NCBI GenBank assembly: GCA_003344405.1
Contig: NOWV01000007.1
Coordinates: 124,001-188,000 of the forward strand
Reading direction: 5' to 3'
Origin: Trichoplax sp. H2
Lineage: Eukaryota; Placozoa; Uniplacotomia; Trichoplacea
Length of the DNA: 64,000 nt
The notes below the pieces were generated by a model, which was given only the letters and a program-made list of their open reading frames with translations, ran no database searches and was not told the DNA's origin. This document shows, piece after piece, positions 1 to 18,561 of this stretch (its first letter is position 1; every line of letters starts with the position of its first letter). The translations under genes were made by a program, and so were the position numbers.

Positions 1-349
1 AAAACAACTTACGCCAAATAACCTTAATAATCAAGTTTATTCATATAGTAATAACCTGCAGTATTAAACCTTTAACTTATATTTATTAACATCTAACAAA
101 TCAAAAGTGTTTCTGTTACATTAGTAAAGCTTTATCACATTAGCAATCAAATATAAATATTAATATTATTATGCCTAGTAGTTAATCTATTATTCGATTT
201 TAAATATCACTTGTTAGCAGGCATACTGCAGTTTTCTTAAATAACTGTAAAGCAAAGACTTTCCAAAACTATCCATTTATTAAATAACAGCTAATCGATT
301 GCACTAATCTTCTTAACTTAAATTACTTTTTGCTTGTTCTTAATCACAG

Positions 350-2926
350 TGAAGACTTTCTCAATTTATCACAATCCTTAGATGCAACTCAATACCAACA
401 ATTTAGCCAGGTTAAAATGATTGATTGGTACAAGTAGATATTTTAACACAGTAATCTGATATACTCGCTTGTATATCTGTACTAGGCCAAAAATTTAGCG
501 ACAGCAACTAGTTTATCCAGGCAAAATAGTGCTGCTATAAAGATTCAGTCTTTATGGCGAGGCTATAGAACTCGAAAGGCTAGCAAGAAGATATATTCAA
601 CACTACCATCAACTTCTCATTCAAATAGAGAGGAAAAAGCAGTAATTGAAATACAGGTAATAAATTAAACAGCAGTTAGCTGTAGTAATAGTTACCGGTA
701 CGTGGTGATCAATTTACCATTCCAACTTACAGTATTTTCCAGTGTCTTCTGAACTAAGGCTCAAATATTATAATTTCTTTTTCAGTCCTTTTATCGTGGC
801 TATAGGACAAGAAAGCGCATAAAAGCTGCGCTAGTAGAAGCTAAAGACATTCGTGACTTAGATGATGATTTTAATTTTGATGAAATAGATCTATCGCAAT
901 TCGATGTTAAGGAGGTAAACTTTGACATAAATATTTCGACTACGAAAACATTACTGATACTCATAGAATCATAAGGAGAAGCTAATCTCCTATTAACATC
1001 TTAAAATAGTATAAATCATTCCAATAGGCGTTACGTTTTGATCTCAATAAATACATTAATCCTTAATATCATAAAAAAACTATGCAATGATAAAATACAA
1101 AATCATAATAATTCAATGACTATTCTGTATTAATCTATTACAACCTACTAGGACTATTTTAATCAAGATTGGAAACTAGATGAAGACAGTGATGCTAATG
1201 CCGCAAACCTACGGTAAAAGAGATCATTTCTATTGAGAGATTAGTATACAGTTGGATATGGTTAGGGTTGAGAAAATATTATTTTCTGGCATTTTAAAAA
1301 GCATCTTTTCATTCCGAACATTTAATAGAAATATAGATCCTGATGCGAGCACCAATGCTTTACCAAAAAGTTACGAAAGTATTCCGAAACCAGTATGGCA
1401 ACTAGAAGAATCGCTTAACCAAAGTCAACTAGATACCAACCTGAGGCAATATCCTTATCAGGAAGAAGTTCCTGTTGATAATATTTATAAACCACAGCTC
1501 GACGATGCGGGCAATGAAACATTATACGACGATGATCAAACTTCTGAAGTACCTTCTAGTCAACAGTATCCTGCCAGTAAAAGTGAAGAAATTGTTAATG
1601 AATGGTAATAGGAATAAAATATTCAGAAATTTAAGCCAGTTTGATTGAGCTTCTTTAATGTAGTTATTTTATTGATAGCTCAACAACTGATTAATACAAT
1701 CTATTTATTTTAAGGGGATTTTCGAATTATATGACCGCTGAGCTAATGAAAAAAAGGGCTCGTCGATTCAAACAGAAAAAGAAAATTACCGACCCACAAC
1801 GTCGCTACGAACAATTTAAAAAATTAGATGAAACTTCTTCATGGAAAAATGTTAAAACAACTAAAAAACCGGACAATACTAATAAGTTAAATTACACACA
1901 AGGTATACTACATCACTATATTTTCACTAGAAAAACTACAGTAATAATGGAAAAATTGCTATCTCAGTTTCAAATCTTAAAGCGAATTGCTTATATTCTT
2001 AATAGCTATATTTATTATTATTATGTTGTATGAACAGTTGGCAAGCCCACAGCAGCATGGGAACTATCGCCACCTCAGCATCCACAGCGAAAAGAAGACT
2101 ACACCACATCATGGATCAAAAATCAAAGTGAACTTCAAAGTAACTTATCGGATAATGATACATCACCTAATAGTTATAGATCCAAAAGGAAGGAAAATTT
2201 ACGTAATGTAAACTATAAAATAGCAAGACAAGTACATAGCCTACCACAACTGAATGCACATGTGATATCAGGGAAAACCGTTCAGTTAATCGTAAGTTGG
2301 AATGATAATTTATTGTTGTGCTCATTCTTTAAGACAACATCGTGAGATACAGCTCTCGTGTTACTCAGAGACAAATCTCTCATGTTGATGAAAAATTTTT
2401 AAAATCTCTGCTTTTGAATGTAGCACAATAAAATTATTTTCGTGTAATTATCTTACAGAAATCAAATCAATACATATGTAACTCTTTCTGTAGTGTGGAT
2501 ATTATTATAATTAAAATTAGAAAAAACCCCTATTTGTGAAGTATGCCAATATTGGTTAAACTATGCTGTAAACGCTACTATCTTACATATGTAAACGTAT
2601 TTTTCTAATCTACTTCAAAATTTACCTGTATAATACATTTTGCATTTTAGAACCCTTCTAATGAAAATCGAGGAAATTATCCGCCACATGACAACAATTC
2701 TTATAGAAGATATTCTACTGAAAATGGTAAGAAAATTGGGAATAAGACCTTCTCGTTTCCCTTAAAGGGTAGTTTTTTCAGCTTTATAATATTTCGGCAA
2801 AAATATTCCAACTTGAATTTTTCGCATTTAGTTCAATTGCCTCCAATATCCAGAGCTTCATCATCGAATAGTGGTTATCGATCCGAAATAATCAATACGG
2901 AATCACCGTACAAGTTTCGGCGATAA
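350..2926 (+). CDS. LRRIQ1: LRRIQ1-like IQ-motif protein, C-terminal part (5' end outside window)
   Basis: Nine phase-compatible exons: 350-410, 486-656, 786-914, 1152-1213, 1329-1604, 1715-1902, 2038-2291, 2651-2726, 2832-2926 (stop TAA 2924-2926). They encode 436 residues in the window; the first exon here starts mid-codon, so the gene begins upstream. Two adjacent IQ calmodulin-binding motifs are read, IQSLWRGYRTRK (second exon) and IQSFYRGYRTRKR (split by the intron at 657-785). An acidic stretch follows, then a basic WGFSNYMTAELMKKRARRF segment and LPQLNAHVISGKTVQLI, which resemble the conserved C-terminus of metazoan LRRIQ1 as I remember it. LRRIQ1 is a large leucine-rich-repeat and IQ protein linked to motile cilia; its LRR part would lie before position 1. 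The splice phases are strong evidence; the family name is recognition without a search. It could instead be another IQ protein. Confidence 0.82.
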
Positions 2927-5760
2927 CAGCTAAAAGTATTAGCCACTCATAGAATTACTTTACGAAAAGAAACGACATGTAATATATTCAAATTCTGTTT
3001 TAATGAGCAATTGTTTTTCCGTATCTACTGTAGCTTTTTAATATATAGGAATGCAGAATTTTTAAAAACTTACTTCGTTATGAAATATTTAAACTACTCA
3101 AGAGAGAGCAATGAGTGGAATAACGTCTATTCACAAAACAGCAGCAATTTCCATATCAGAATTGAAAATTATAATAAGTCCTGAAAGGATTTATTCTATT
3201 TACTGCACATTTTCAGCTAACGTTTGAACTTCCTACTTCCTATTGATAAATTGAAATTATTTTAAATACTTCTTCGAAATTACGATTCTGTAAATATTTT
3301 ACTTTAAAGTTGACTTAAAATATATTCGCCTTATATTTATTACAAAAATATAATTTTAATTCCGTATATCAGTAATATTGGATGTTGTAAAAGATTATAT
3401 TATAGTCTAACTATATAGGCAAATACGCAAGTTTCTATAAAATAGTTATGTATATATGTATGCACCCAATTGGCAAGAATAATATTTATTGTGTTTCAAT
3501 AAAGGGGGTTTGCTTATTATATGATGCTGAATTGAATTAGGGAATTAGGGATAACGTCAGAAATATCAATTACAAATAATGTTTATTATGTAATTATTAC
3601 AGAATATCTTTGTAAGAAAGTGCGATAGACAGAAAATTGATCATAGTCTAATTATGATGACAGATTTCATGTACTTCCCAACAAATTCCATAAATATCGT
3701 ACATATATGCCGAATATAGAAGTAAATATTTAATAAATAGAGCTCAAATAAAGGATATTGAATAGTTCTTGATGCAGATTTTTAAGCATTGAGTTCTATA
3801 ACGTGTGGACGATCCACAGCATATAATATCGGGACAACTTGAACATTCCAAAGCTATTGCGATATCGACTATTTACTCTTAAAATTCCTCAAAAAAAGTT
3901 CCTGCTATTACAGGATCACAAGAGTTATATATGAAAAGATTACTGACACACCGTATCCACATTACTGTACGTGAAATCCTATACCATGCTATTTTTGTAG
4001 TAATCTATTGACCATCTAGTGGATTTTACGATCAATATCCTTTGTGAGAAGGAAAGGAAGAGAAAATCACAAAATATTCACGTTAATTCCGTTGGACAAA
4101 GGATGATGAGTGAATAAATAGAATATAATCATCTTATTTGAACTATGCGATTCAATATTTCTGTTAAATGCGTACTATAACGGACATTTTTCTATTTCAT
4201 TTAATGAGAGACTATCATATACTTTCTGACATTTTAATGGAATAACATCAATCCTAAGGCCTACCTACAGGAATTAAAATAACAGTAGTCTAAAATTGAT
4301 TTATCACGCACTCCTTTATTTAATAATGCAGCTATTTTAAATAAATTGCTACTTTTAAAAGGTATTTAATTAAAGCTGATAGCCCAACAAATAGAAAGAA
4401 CCAAATCATTTATCTAATCGATGCCCATTTTTTATGTTATTATTCGGCCAATGCGTAATACAATCAAGCTTTCAATTTAATCATTTCCCTCTAGCGATTT
4501 TACATAATTAATAATAGCCATTACTTAAATCTCCATAATGATGCACTAGTACAAATACCTAAGCAACTACCATAAACATACAGGGCAGGTCTAGCTAGAT
4601 TTAGCAAAGCTGACCACTAGTTTTGACATAATCAGCAAACTCAATGATGCCATCAACTACCTAGTTTTATGTAATCGTAATGACCTCAAAAAATAATGCG
4701 AAATGTTGTTATATAAGAATGAAATTCTTAATCCAGCAACATAGTTATCTATTTCCAGCCTAATAGATGAATGATCAATATCACTAAGGGAATAATAACT
4801 ATTTTGCTAACACTTATTTTGACAATTTATTAATTGATTGTAGTACGCATCTAGCTATTGATTATAATGATAACAGAAGCTATAACTATATCTTGAAATA
4901 ATTTCTGCTCTTACGGCGCGAAAAAGGTCATTATTTCATCAGCATAATTGTAATAAAAATGATTGTAAAACAAGGATCAGAACTAACTTCAACAGTTTTA
5001 CAATGTGATCAAGTATAGGTAATTCTACTGTTATGGATGACATAGATTGAGAATTCAAATCAAACTAAATTAAATGCACCATTGCATTATAGACAAGCGT
5101 AACATTATTTTTATGTTGAGTTGAAATGATTGAAATTTTCTCTTACTTATATGCAAAACTATATAGGAACAGCCATTATTATTTAAGTGAAGATATTCAA
5201 GCCGGTAAATTCATTCATTTTATCAGTTAATTAAATGAAAACGAAATGATTGTAAGGTTAGAGTAAGTAAGAAAGTGTCGTCAAAGTTAGGAGAATAAGT
5301 TAGGGAATAGATATATAAATCAAGGATAAAATTATTAATTATCACCCATTAAGTATCCATCTGATGATAATTGCAAGATTCTATACAATCATTATCAGCA
5401 GCGATAACATTCTTTATATCTTTCCTAATCCTATTTGCTTAGCTAACTTGAACCTACAATCTATAGGCAGTACGAAATATTTACCATCCTTGTGATATTG
5501 CAAGATCAAATTACAATATTTTATACCTAAATCAACTATCATGCTAAGACTAAATTCATGGACATTTGTGACTATCATTAAAATTAATTTCATTACTGTA
5601 GAAGATGTTTTGAAAAAACAATAAAACCTTAAACATGAGGGTTAAGAAATGCAAGAGTGCGAGATGATCAATTTCTGGCGTCATATTGGTTTAAACAAAT
5701 TCAAAGAAACAAATAGAAATTTATTATGATCCAGCTACCCTCCACATTATCAGTCTACTA
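2927..5760. other. Intergenic region without recognised gene
   Basis: This AT-rich spacer lies between two convergent genes (LRRIQ1-like on plus, Tsp1 on minus). It has no frame over 60 codons and no splice-flanked coding chain that I could recognise. It should hold the 3' UTRs of both neighbours. An AATAAA occurs at 3498-3503 on plus, about 570 bases past the LRRIQ1-like stop, so its use is uncertain. Confidence 0.6.
5720..5725 (-). promoter_or_regulatory. Poly(A) signal of Tsp1
   Basis: AATAAA on the minus strand (TTTATT on plus), 36 bases beyond the Tsp1 stop codon. Its spacing suits a short 3' UTR. Confidence 0.6.
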
Positions 5761-8700
5761 CTAATAATCATATGGATCTCTCTTGAGTGGTAGTGGGCCA
5801 TATCCTTGTGATCCGTTCAAACTGCAGCACAATATGAATGATAGCATGATGCCCATGATCTAGTAGAAATAGAGATGATACAAAAAAAATTAACATTCAA
5901 TTTTTTCCAAAGTTTATAGAAGACAGAACTTTTACATGTCCTATCTTAAAAAAATTTTGTTTGCAAGCCTTATATCCGTATAATTTTATAACAGATCTAT
6001 AAAATATATAACTTTATAAATCTAGGAATTACTTTAAATTACAGTTTATAGTTCTGCCTATGATAGACGAAGCTCTGTTTTTAATCTCATCTATTCATTT
6101 TTTATGAGACTCGAAATGCTACAGGTCCGATAATGAAAATCATAGTAATAATATGCTTTCCTGAAGCAATTACCAATCTGGATTATTAAATGATGAAGAA
6201 ATCGACTACAATTCGTTTTTTAGCTGAATGTTACTCCAATAGATGAGTGAGAACTAAAATTTTGCCTTACTTTTAAATGTCTATTAACTATAAGTTTTTA
6301 TTATCATGATAAAGATCTAGATGATATTATTACATCTAATCTTTCGACGACTACTTCTTCTTTATCCTAATTTAACGGTATTGCTAACTGGTCAATTAAA
6401 GTCTTAAAAATTAAAGTAAATTTACATTACCTTTAACTGTATACTAAACTCCTATTTGTAATCATAAAATTAACTCAATCCTATTGCAACGACATGATGT
6501 CTAAATTGGTTTTAACTACAATCTACTACAATTTATCCTTCTAAATAAAAGTAAATAATTTTAAAGATGTAACTGCTTTATTAATACGAAGTATTCTTGA
6601 TACTATATATCATGTAGAATCTAAAAACTGCATTAATGGATTGAACATTTCTAAACCGCTTTTTTTAACAAGTAGCAATCTCTGATTTTACTACAATATA
6701 GACCAGCAGTCTATGACCATTACTCTCTCGAGGTAAATTGTTAAGCTAATTGTAAGGAACTTTTAATCCAATGTCATTCTTCATATAATAATATCCTTAA
6801 TCCATACTATTCATATTAGATCATACACTAAGTCATCATATTGTAGGATCATGTACTGTAGCAATAAGATACATGCATTGTTACGGGATAATTGTAACAG
6901 CCTAAAATAATAGATATCTTGTAAAATGAAATTATCCAATAAAATCTAGTACCGTACCTGCAAAAGCGTCATTGAAACACCAACAGCACCTAAAGAGAAC
7001 ATATACTGCACGATATCATCTCGATAACGTGGATAGCAACCCTATAAAAAAAATTTAGATATTCTTAGATGAAAATGATACGGATCTAATTAAAGTTATG
7101 AAGTTCGGTATTATTTATAAATTACGGGAATAAGAAAATCCAGTAATATAAAAATTTATGATAACCATCTCAATTAAGATTCAAATTATTTTTGCATAAA
7201 TAAGATGATTATGGAAGCAATAATTAATAAGCGTGTCAATCAGATTTAGTACTATGTAGTAAGTAATATTTTACGCTATAAGCACCCTTGTATAGCAAGC
7301 ATAGCACTGTCATCGAATGTAATATATTTTTGTAATTGCGTAACTATAGTTAGATATTTTACTTACATCTGCATAAATATATGAGACGTTCTTGCCATTA
7401 GCGTATTCTTTTTGGCATCGCGGGAGATCTTCGCCAACAATGCTTGTATTACAGCAAGAATCGGGTACAGGAAAGTTACCTTTCAGATCACTTTCTGAAT
7501 TGTTAAATTTAGCCAAAGCCCAAGATGATTTAGCGTAATCTTTATAGGTGTCAACACCACAGCATTTTCGCTGTTAAAACAGAAAAAAACAATCTTAATA
7601 TTACAAATTACAATCACTATTATGCCATTACTTTAACTCAAATACTGTTACATCAATCTTAAACTAATTTACTATATTATAAAATATTAAATGAAAGCAA
7701 CGGAAGAATGCAAGATTGCTAAGATGGCTTTTTTATGATACTCCAATTATTATATCGTTAATATGCTATTAATAGTGGTAATTAACTTAATTATCTTCAT
7801 AATCATCTAAAACTTATACACCATCTTACAGGTTATATAGAATAAAAAATTTTAAGACTACTCTTATTGCTCCATAATACATAAAAATAAAGCTAAGTTA
7901 ACATTTATTAAAGGCTCATTTTGTGTGTCAGTGATTATTATCAAATCATAATCATACGAGACTTAAATGTATTCTAATTCGTAATCATTTCATATTTAAG
8001 TGACTTACGGTCTTTTGTAAGTTATTCATGGCCTTCTGGACCTTTACATTGGTTCTAAATTTAGTTTCAACGTCCTGTGTCATATGTTTCTTTGCAATTC
8101 CTTCCAACTAAATCAATCACAACTAATATTAGAGATTGTCCTTTATCAGCTACTCATTATCTGATCTATAAATAATATCATACTTTATGTCTCGCTCCAA
8201 AGCTATAATTTTGATATAGAAACTAATAGATAGTAATTTTCTAGATGATTATAGCGGACTTACAGTTGGAGTTCCAACATAGCCATAAACAGCAGTACCA
8301 ATTTCTAAGCCAAGCAAAAGAATCAGAGCCAAAATAAACTAGAAAGTATAAAGTTTCAGAGTAAATTTTAAAGAAAAATACAGAGAAGAATATCATTGAA
8401 TGCTTATTTGAATACTTCTTCTAAAATTTTAAGTAAATTTTGAAATTATGACCATTTATGATGGAGTTTAGCAAAATTTGGAAATTGAAATACTATCAGA
8501 ACTTTAGAAACGAAATTAGAATATTCAATAATGCAGTGGTTAAAGAATAACACAAAGAACCAATTAAACTCCAGAACAATATAACATAGCTAAACTGAAT
8601 ACTAATACTTTTAGAGCTACATTAGCATACTTACTCCAACTAAAAGGGCTTGATTATCGCATAGAGCACTGAAACAACCCAAGAATCCGGCAGCAAATAA

Positions 8701-11327
8701 AAGAGTGCCGCCAGCAATCAATAAGTTAACACCAATAAAGTAAGACTCGCTGGTTAAAACCGCATAATCTGTATGAGCAATATGATAGTAAATCCCCATG
8801 CCAAGCATTGTTGCACCTACAACCTATTAGGTAAAAATAGGGTAAATATATGATTAGTCGGTATTTTTCATATCATAAAACAAGAGCCTAATTTTAATTT
8901 TTAGAAACATTAGCAAGAGATCTTTGCAATAAATTCTAAATCATCGATTTACAGACATTTTACTGCTATTAATGTCAATTTACAATTAATTAGATGTGCA
9001 ATAGTAGTAACAGAAAAGTTATACTGCATTTTTCCGGGGCATATTGTAAGATGAAGACACTTAGTCCCCATGCTAGTCCTTAAATAAAATATACTGTGAT
9101 GGATGAAATTATACGGTAAAAAAAAATAGCAATTGTCGTTTCCTAACGTAATTCGCAAGGATCAGAACGTTTAAACTGCTAGAAAGAATTTAATTTTGAT
9201 ACTGGTCATATTGGTCTATTAAAAATTAATTGATAACTAGTTTAATGAAAATCACTATAATTGATTTCGAGCAGCAGTAAGAGCATACATAGAAATAAAA
9301 TTCGACTTTGCTATTGGTCTGAAGTGGCTTAGATATATATTCATCCAAGATGATTTAAGATATTTTAGCCGCCATTTTTATAAATTTACTTCTGAGTTAT
9401 TGAAATATAATGATAGCGTAATACAGTTAAAATTACAAGGCTGAAATTCTGCAGCGAAGAAATGACCAATATAAAAAAGAATATGTTGTTATCATGACCT
9501 TAAGCAATTATGTCTATTACGTGTAACGTGTTGCGGTTGTAAACTCGTTGTAAAAGTTCGTCTTTATGTTACTATATCGACTACACGGCAAACACGCTAT
9601 TAAAAATATGTTTTATCAAACAATCATTCTTTAAAATTTTGTCAACTAAATGTAATTCTTTCTTTATAACCATAAGATGATTAAAGCTGCAACCATAGAA
9701 ATAGTTACAGTTATACTCTAAAATGAAAGTTATCGGTGTGATTAAAGCTGTATATAAATTGCTATATTGTGTATAGTAAATATTGTTTCTGCACCATGCA
9801 GCTAACGACTATGAGTTAAACATAAATTCCGTATCAATAATAAGGATGAGCATCTGCTGTTTAATTAATCCGCCTGAAATAGAAGTAAATGACTCATTAC
9901 ACTATTATACTATCATAAATTGACATAACGAGACTTTAGTGAGGTGGTCATTCACAATTATGGATCGTAACGGTAACCTTTTTATGATAATCTTTTATGC
10001 TAATTTTTACAAAGTGAAAATTTAGGGAGAGGCAAGTGTGTGTCTATGAAAGGAAAAATTTGCCTTTATTTCCCTATAAGGACTTATAGCTTATTGTATT
10101 CGACACAGGATTCGATCATCTTATGTGATACTTCAAGCTAATCAAATGAAATAATTGAAATTTAACTAAAAATTGGCTAGTTTGTGTAGGGATTCCTTTA
10201 CTCTTTTATGTCTATTTCTAATACTTAGCTTTCAGACCTTCTTAGCTAGAAAGGATACATGGTATTGTACAACTAAAGCATGATATTAGACACGTCTTTG
10301 AATATTAACTTATCTTTACCGGCAATTAGGGCAATAACTATCAGCTCTTATCTAAGATGAGACATTGATGAACTGTTTTGTGTCAAAGTGAATCTAAGTT
10401 GATGCTTGTAGTAAAATTAAGTTTTTCTAGCCAGTCGGCATTTTACTATAGCTATTTATTAAATATTAGTAGACATCCAAGTTTTAATTTAATCCTGCAC
10501 TATTCATTTTTTGTAATAATATTGTACTAAAGTTTGCCTTCAAGGTTTATTCAGTAGAATATATCTCGAAATAGAAAGTCCAGATTGTAGTGCGGTTTCA
10601 CATACTGGCTATAATAATTTCATATTCTAAAGAAATATACTTTAAAATAAAATTGATTTATAATGTGGACAGAATATTTAAGATCGACTTGATTAATTCA
10701 GTATGCTACTTTTCATGACCATAATTAGTAAAAAATTAGTCCAGCAAACACCTATTATAAGCTATTCCAGAAAATTAACGATGATTGATGAAACTAGTTC
10801 ACGTTACTGTTTAAAATATAATCTATTTATATCTGTATAGGGCTGATTGATTCTATTTTGGGAATGAATCGTGCAAAGCGGATATATCGTCTGCAATCAA
10901 ATCATTTAGTGTAACACAGGCTATTTTAACGGTTTTCCGTTAAATTGTGAAGAATGTCGACAATTAGAATTAGTTATAATAATAAGGCCAATAATCGATA
11001 CTGCGGTCTGTAAAAATGATTATCCACATATGGGCAATTTGATAACGTACTATAGAATTTCTAACGTTTAAAAATTTCATTTATCAGTGATAAAACAAGA
11101 TTATAAAACATAAAATGGTGATTTTCATACGGAATATTATCCCGTTTGATATTAGATTAGACAATAAAATACAACTTAGTCATGAAGATTTCTCTATCAG
11201 ATTAGCTATAATAGATATCTTCTGATACATCTAGAATGGTACTTACCCATAGGACTATGTTGAAAAAAAACATAAAGTATTGGGCAAAGACAACTCCTCT
11301 ATCTTCGAAATTGGAATATTTGGCCAT
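5761..11327 (-). CDS. Tetraspanin (Tsp1), complete, 276 aa
   Basis: Four-pass membrane scaffold protein of the tetraspanin family, expected at the plasma membrane or endosomes. Seven phase-0 exons on the complement, in coding order: 11247-11327, 8635-8823, 8264-8338, 8009-8107, 7367-7570, 6958-7041, 5761-5859 (stop TAG 5761-5763). The first exon starts ATG with a short polar head, then the hydrophobic FMFFFNIVLW of TM1. TM1 continues in exon 2, which also carries TM2; exon 3 is TM3. The large extracellular loop has CCG at residues 151-153, PVPDSCC ending at 188, and further cysteines at 200 and 218, the six-cysteine pattern. TM4 spans exons 6-7, and a short tail follows, ending in DPYDY. Intron 1 is 2.4 kb (8824-11246). 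In sequence this is the most divergent of the five copies here. The start was chosen because it is the only ATG exon that fits phase and the TM1 pattern. Confidence 0.92.
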
Positions 11328-13992
11328 GTCTAAAGTTATCCTTAGTCTTCAAGTAATTTAGAAATTTCTATCGCGTTATTAATAAGATAAAAGGCTAAAG
11401 GGATATAATCGATTAGCTTGAAGCAGTTTCCCCCTTGAGATTTCCTCTATCGATGGCTAACGAAAAAATATGTTCAGCTAGACGCTAACTCATCCCAGTA
11501 AAAATCAAGCTTATGCGAATTTTATACATAGCTGAAAGCTGATTGGTTAATATATCAATAAGATTTTTGATTGGTGAAGCCTAACGTATCCTCATGAAAA
11601 TGACATATGTTTCAATTACCAATATTGAGCATTTTTATGAGATCACATAACTAGTCATATCATGACGAGGGAAAAGGTTATTTTATAACGATATTTTTTG
11701 CACAAGATAATTGTTAGTAAAATTCTTCTATTTTATTTGCTATAATAAATTTACAGCTTATTAAAATTTTAGATAATTAAATAATACAATTTTTTGTATC
11801 TAATTTATCGGCTAGCCATTGATTTTTTATCCTGGCCATCGTTTGTAATAAATCATATGTATCAGTTCGTGAATGGCAAGGTCTTGCCTTGCTTTCAACT
11901 TTTTAATACTTAGCGCTTAAATCAATGCTGACGTTTCTATAACTATCATGCCATATGCCATATTGTTATAATGACAATCGCACTAATTATGCAGATGAGT
12001 AATAGATAGTACTCTATAGGTATTAAATAAGCATTTTTTAACGATGATGACAAATTAATTGCAATTGTTGTTACGGTATTTGAATATTAACCACGTGCTA
12101 ATTGCATTCTATTCAGTCGGCGTCATTCTAATAAGGTGACGACCCAATGGAAGCATTATTAATCCGTTCAAATCAAAAGGTTTTTTGCTTAATTTGATGT
12201 AAAAGCTGGGGCATCAGCTATAGCAAATGCTAGATTATCTGTAACAGTCGGTAAAATCTGCAACCGAAATGGAATACTGATAGAGTAGAGGCCCACACAC
12301 GATACACTATATATTTACAAGTTCTACATTTACTGCAATAATATATGCCATAACGCTTAAATGATAATAGACTAAAACATTCTTAAATTTTATTAAATTT
12401 AATTCAGAATTAATAGCATAATATATGATATTTAGAACTAAGAATGATTCGATGTAGCATTTATTATTGAAATTTTATGATGTCAGATTAGCAATAGCAT
12501 CGCAGAAATTTGTGATAAAAGTATCATTGGAAACCAATTAGATGGTGTGTCTTGCAAGATAATTTTACGCGCTGTATTGGGAGTAGTAAAACTATTTATA
12601 GCTAACACAGCAATGAAACAATTTAATTTTAGTATTTGAACTGATTAACTCTTCAGTGATTTTAATATTGAAGTAAAATACTAAAATTGCAAAGTTTACA
12701 ATTCAATGATTCGCACCTGCGTTTGCTGTAAATAGATACACGGCCTACGATTAGGTATCAATAATGTAGACATTCAAAAGTAAAGTTGAAGTATATAAAA
12801 TTTCATAATTATACCAACGGAATGAACTATTTCGAGTGATCATATATTATAGCGTAACAATTAGATTTTTGCAGTCATATATTCTCTTTATATAGTTAAG
12901 AAGTAACTGCATTATTGCATGCATAGTTACATACTAATATCGCTGCTCTACTGTACCTTATTATACGAGTATACTACAGTTTAATAGTATACATCAAGTA
13001 TGGCACGTTGCTAGAACTTACTACTTAATATAGAAATAATATAGAGCTTACTCATATGATAGCTGTCATACATCTATATGTGTATTATATTACAGTATGT
13101 CTCTTTCTGATACAGTACGAGCTACATTGTTACTTTCTACAATATACTCGTATTATTCGTGCTACTATTCCACATCTATACTTTATACTGTAACTTTAAA
13201 AATATATAAGCAGAGCTGCTTAACATTTTGGAAATTCAAATAATGATATCTAGTTGTCCTTTTATTGTACTCAATAGAAGTTAGCAACTGCTTCAGAGTG
13301 CTTTCCCTTCATTTATAACCCAAGGATGAGTAACATTTATCTGATACCAAAACATATTATTTAATTTCTTGAAGGACACAATGTATGTATGTAGATTAGC
13401 TAAGTAAATCAATGCTATCATCGTCTAGGTACAGTATATTGTATCATGTTTGTAATCTATCGTGGCCGATCTTGCTGCTGTTCTTAACACATTTACCACG
13501 GCGTAAAACTGATGGAAACACTTAGATATAATGTTTAGTGTTGCGTAAGATGCCGTATGTATGCGTTAGTTCAACATTTTCAATATTTTATTTTTCAGTT
13601 ATATTCTAATTATACGCTAATTCTATTCTCAATCGATCGAGATCTCTTGTACTTTGTGGTACTGTATTTGTAAGCAGTCTAGTGTTTTTCTTTATTGAAT
13701 CGGAAGACGTAAACATAATATTCAGTATTACTTAGGATAATTAGAATGTGTGTGATTTGGCTAATTAATCAATGCTATCGTCTCTAAACATATCAAATAA
13801 ATCAATTATTACATAATTATTTATGTTATTGCGCGGCATACTATAAGCGAGTGCATATCACTGCACTATATTTTATATATATAATGCTTGTGATTTTCAT
13901 ACTGCCATTGTTTGTATGCCTATCGATCTTAGCATTAGTAGAGGTAAAATTGTAAATAAACTAGTAACTAACCTATGGCATACGCGTACGAG

Positions 13993-14128
13993 TAATATGC
14001 ACATAGAAGCACTAAAGATTTGAAGTTACCCCTTCTATCGCTAAAGGATATTGTACGTAATAATATACACATAGAAGCACTGAAGATTTGAAGTTCCCTC
14101 TTCTATCGCTAAAGGATATTTTACGTTG
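13993..14128. repeat. 68-bp tandem duplication
   Basis: Two adjacent units, about 13993-14060 and 14061-14128, share ACATAGAAGCACTRAAGATT and CTTCTATCGCTAAAGGATAT with only a few changes. The matching 10-mer acatagaagc starts at 14001 and 14069, which fixes the period at 68. Confidence 0.85.
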
Positions 14129-14160
14129 TTGCTATACGAATAGTACAGTATGAGCGCTAA

Positions 14161-14326
14161 ACATACTGTACTGTACAGCATGAACACTGAACAGTACAGT
14201 ACAGTACAGTACAGTCGATTTTTCTACAGTACTGCGCTACTGATACTGTACACTGTACACTGTACACTCTACTGTACACAGTGCACAATGCACAGTACTG
14301 TACACTGTACAGTACCTTAGATTTCT
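14161..14326. repeat. ACAGT / GTACACT short tandem and palindrome cluster
   Basis: Five perfect ACAGT units lie at 14191-14215. A run of three GTACACT-type heptamers follows around 14246-14269. The rest is CTGTAC and GTGCAC self-complementary words, so the whole segment can fold into alternative hairpins. It lies about 260-430 bases before the PRMT1-type start codon. Confidence 0.8.
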
Positions 14327-14586
14327 AGGCTACTACTGATACTACAGTGTGACGGTATGGTAGGATATCGCATACGTTCTCGTATGCAGTAGCTAAGCTA
14401 CCGCATACGGATCGCAGCAGCTGCAGTGTCGCAACTCGTGGTGCTCAACTTATATACCAGCAGAAAATTAGCAATCTTGTGATGATACATTCTGCTCACA
14501 CGTGTTACTAATTGGTTATAAATATCAATTTATAATCCGTCCAACTCCATTTTTCCAACTCATCAATATACAATTGCTGCTACAGC

Positions 14587-18561
<3,975 letters not shown>

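Larger units (their letters stand above)
11328..14586. other. Divergent spacer between Tsp1 and the PRMT1-type gene, repeat-rich
   Basis: Both flanking genes point outward, so this 3.26 kb should contain both promoters. No coding exon was recognised. The part from about 12900 to 14330 is full of short TACTGTAC-type palindromes and tandem repeats, listed separately. Confidence 0.6.

Noticed and set aside
1252-1608. 118-codon open frame starting at ATG 1252, taken as a gene of its own
   Set aside because: Only 1329-1604 is an exon. It joins in phase with exons on both sides as part of the LRRIQ1-like gene; the apparent start lies in an intron.
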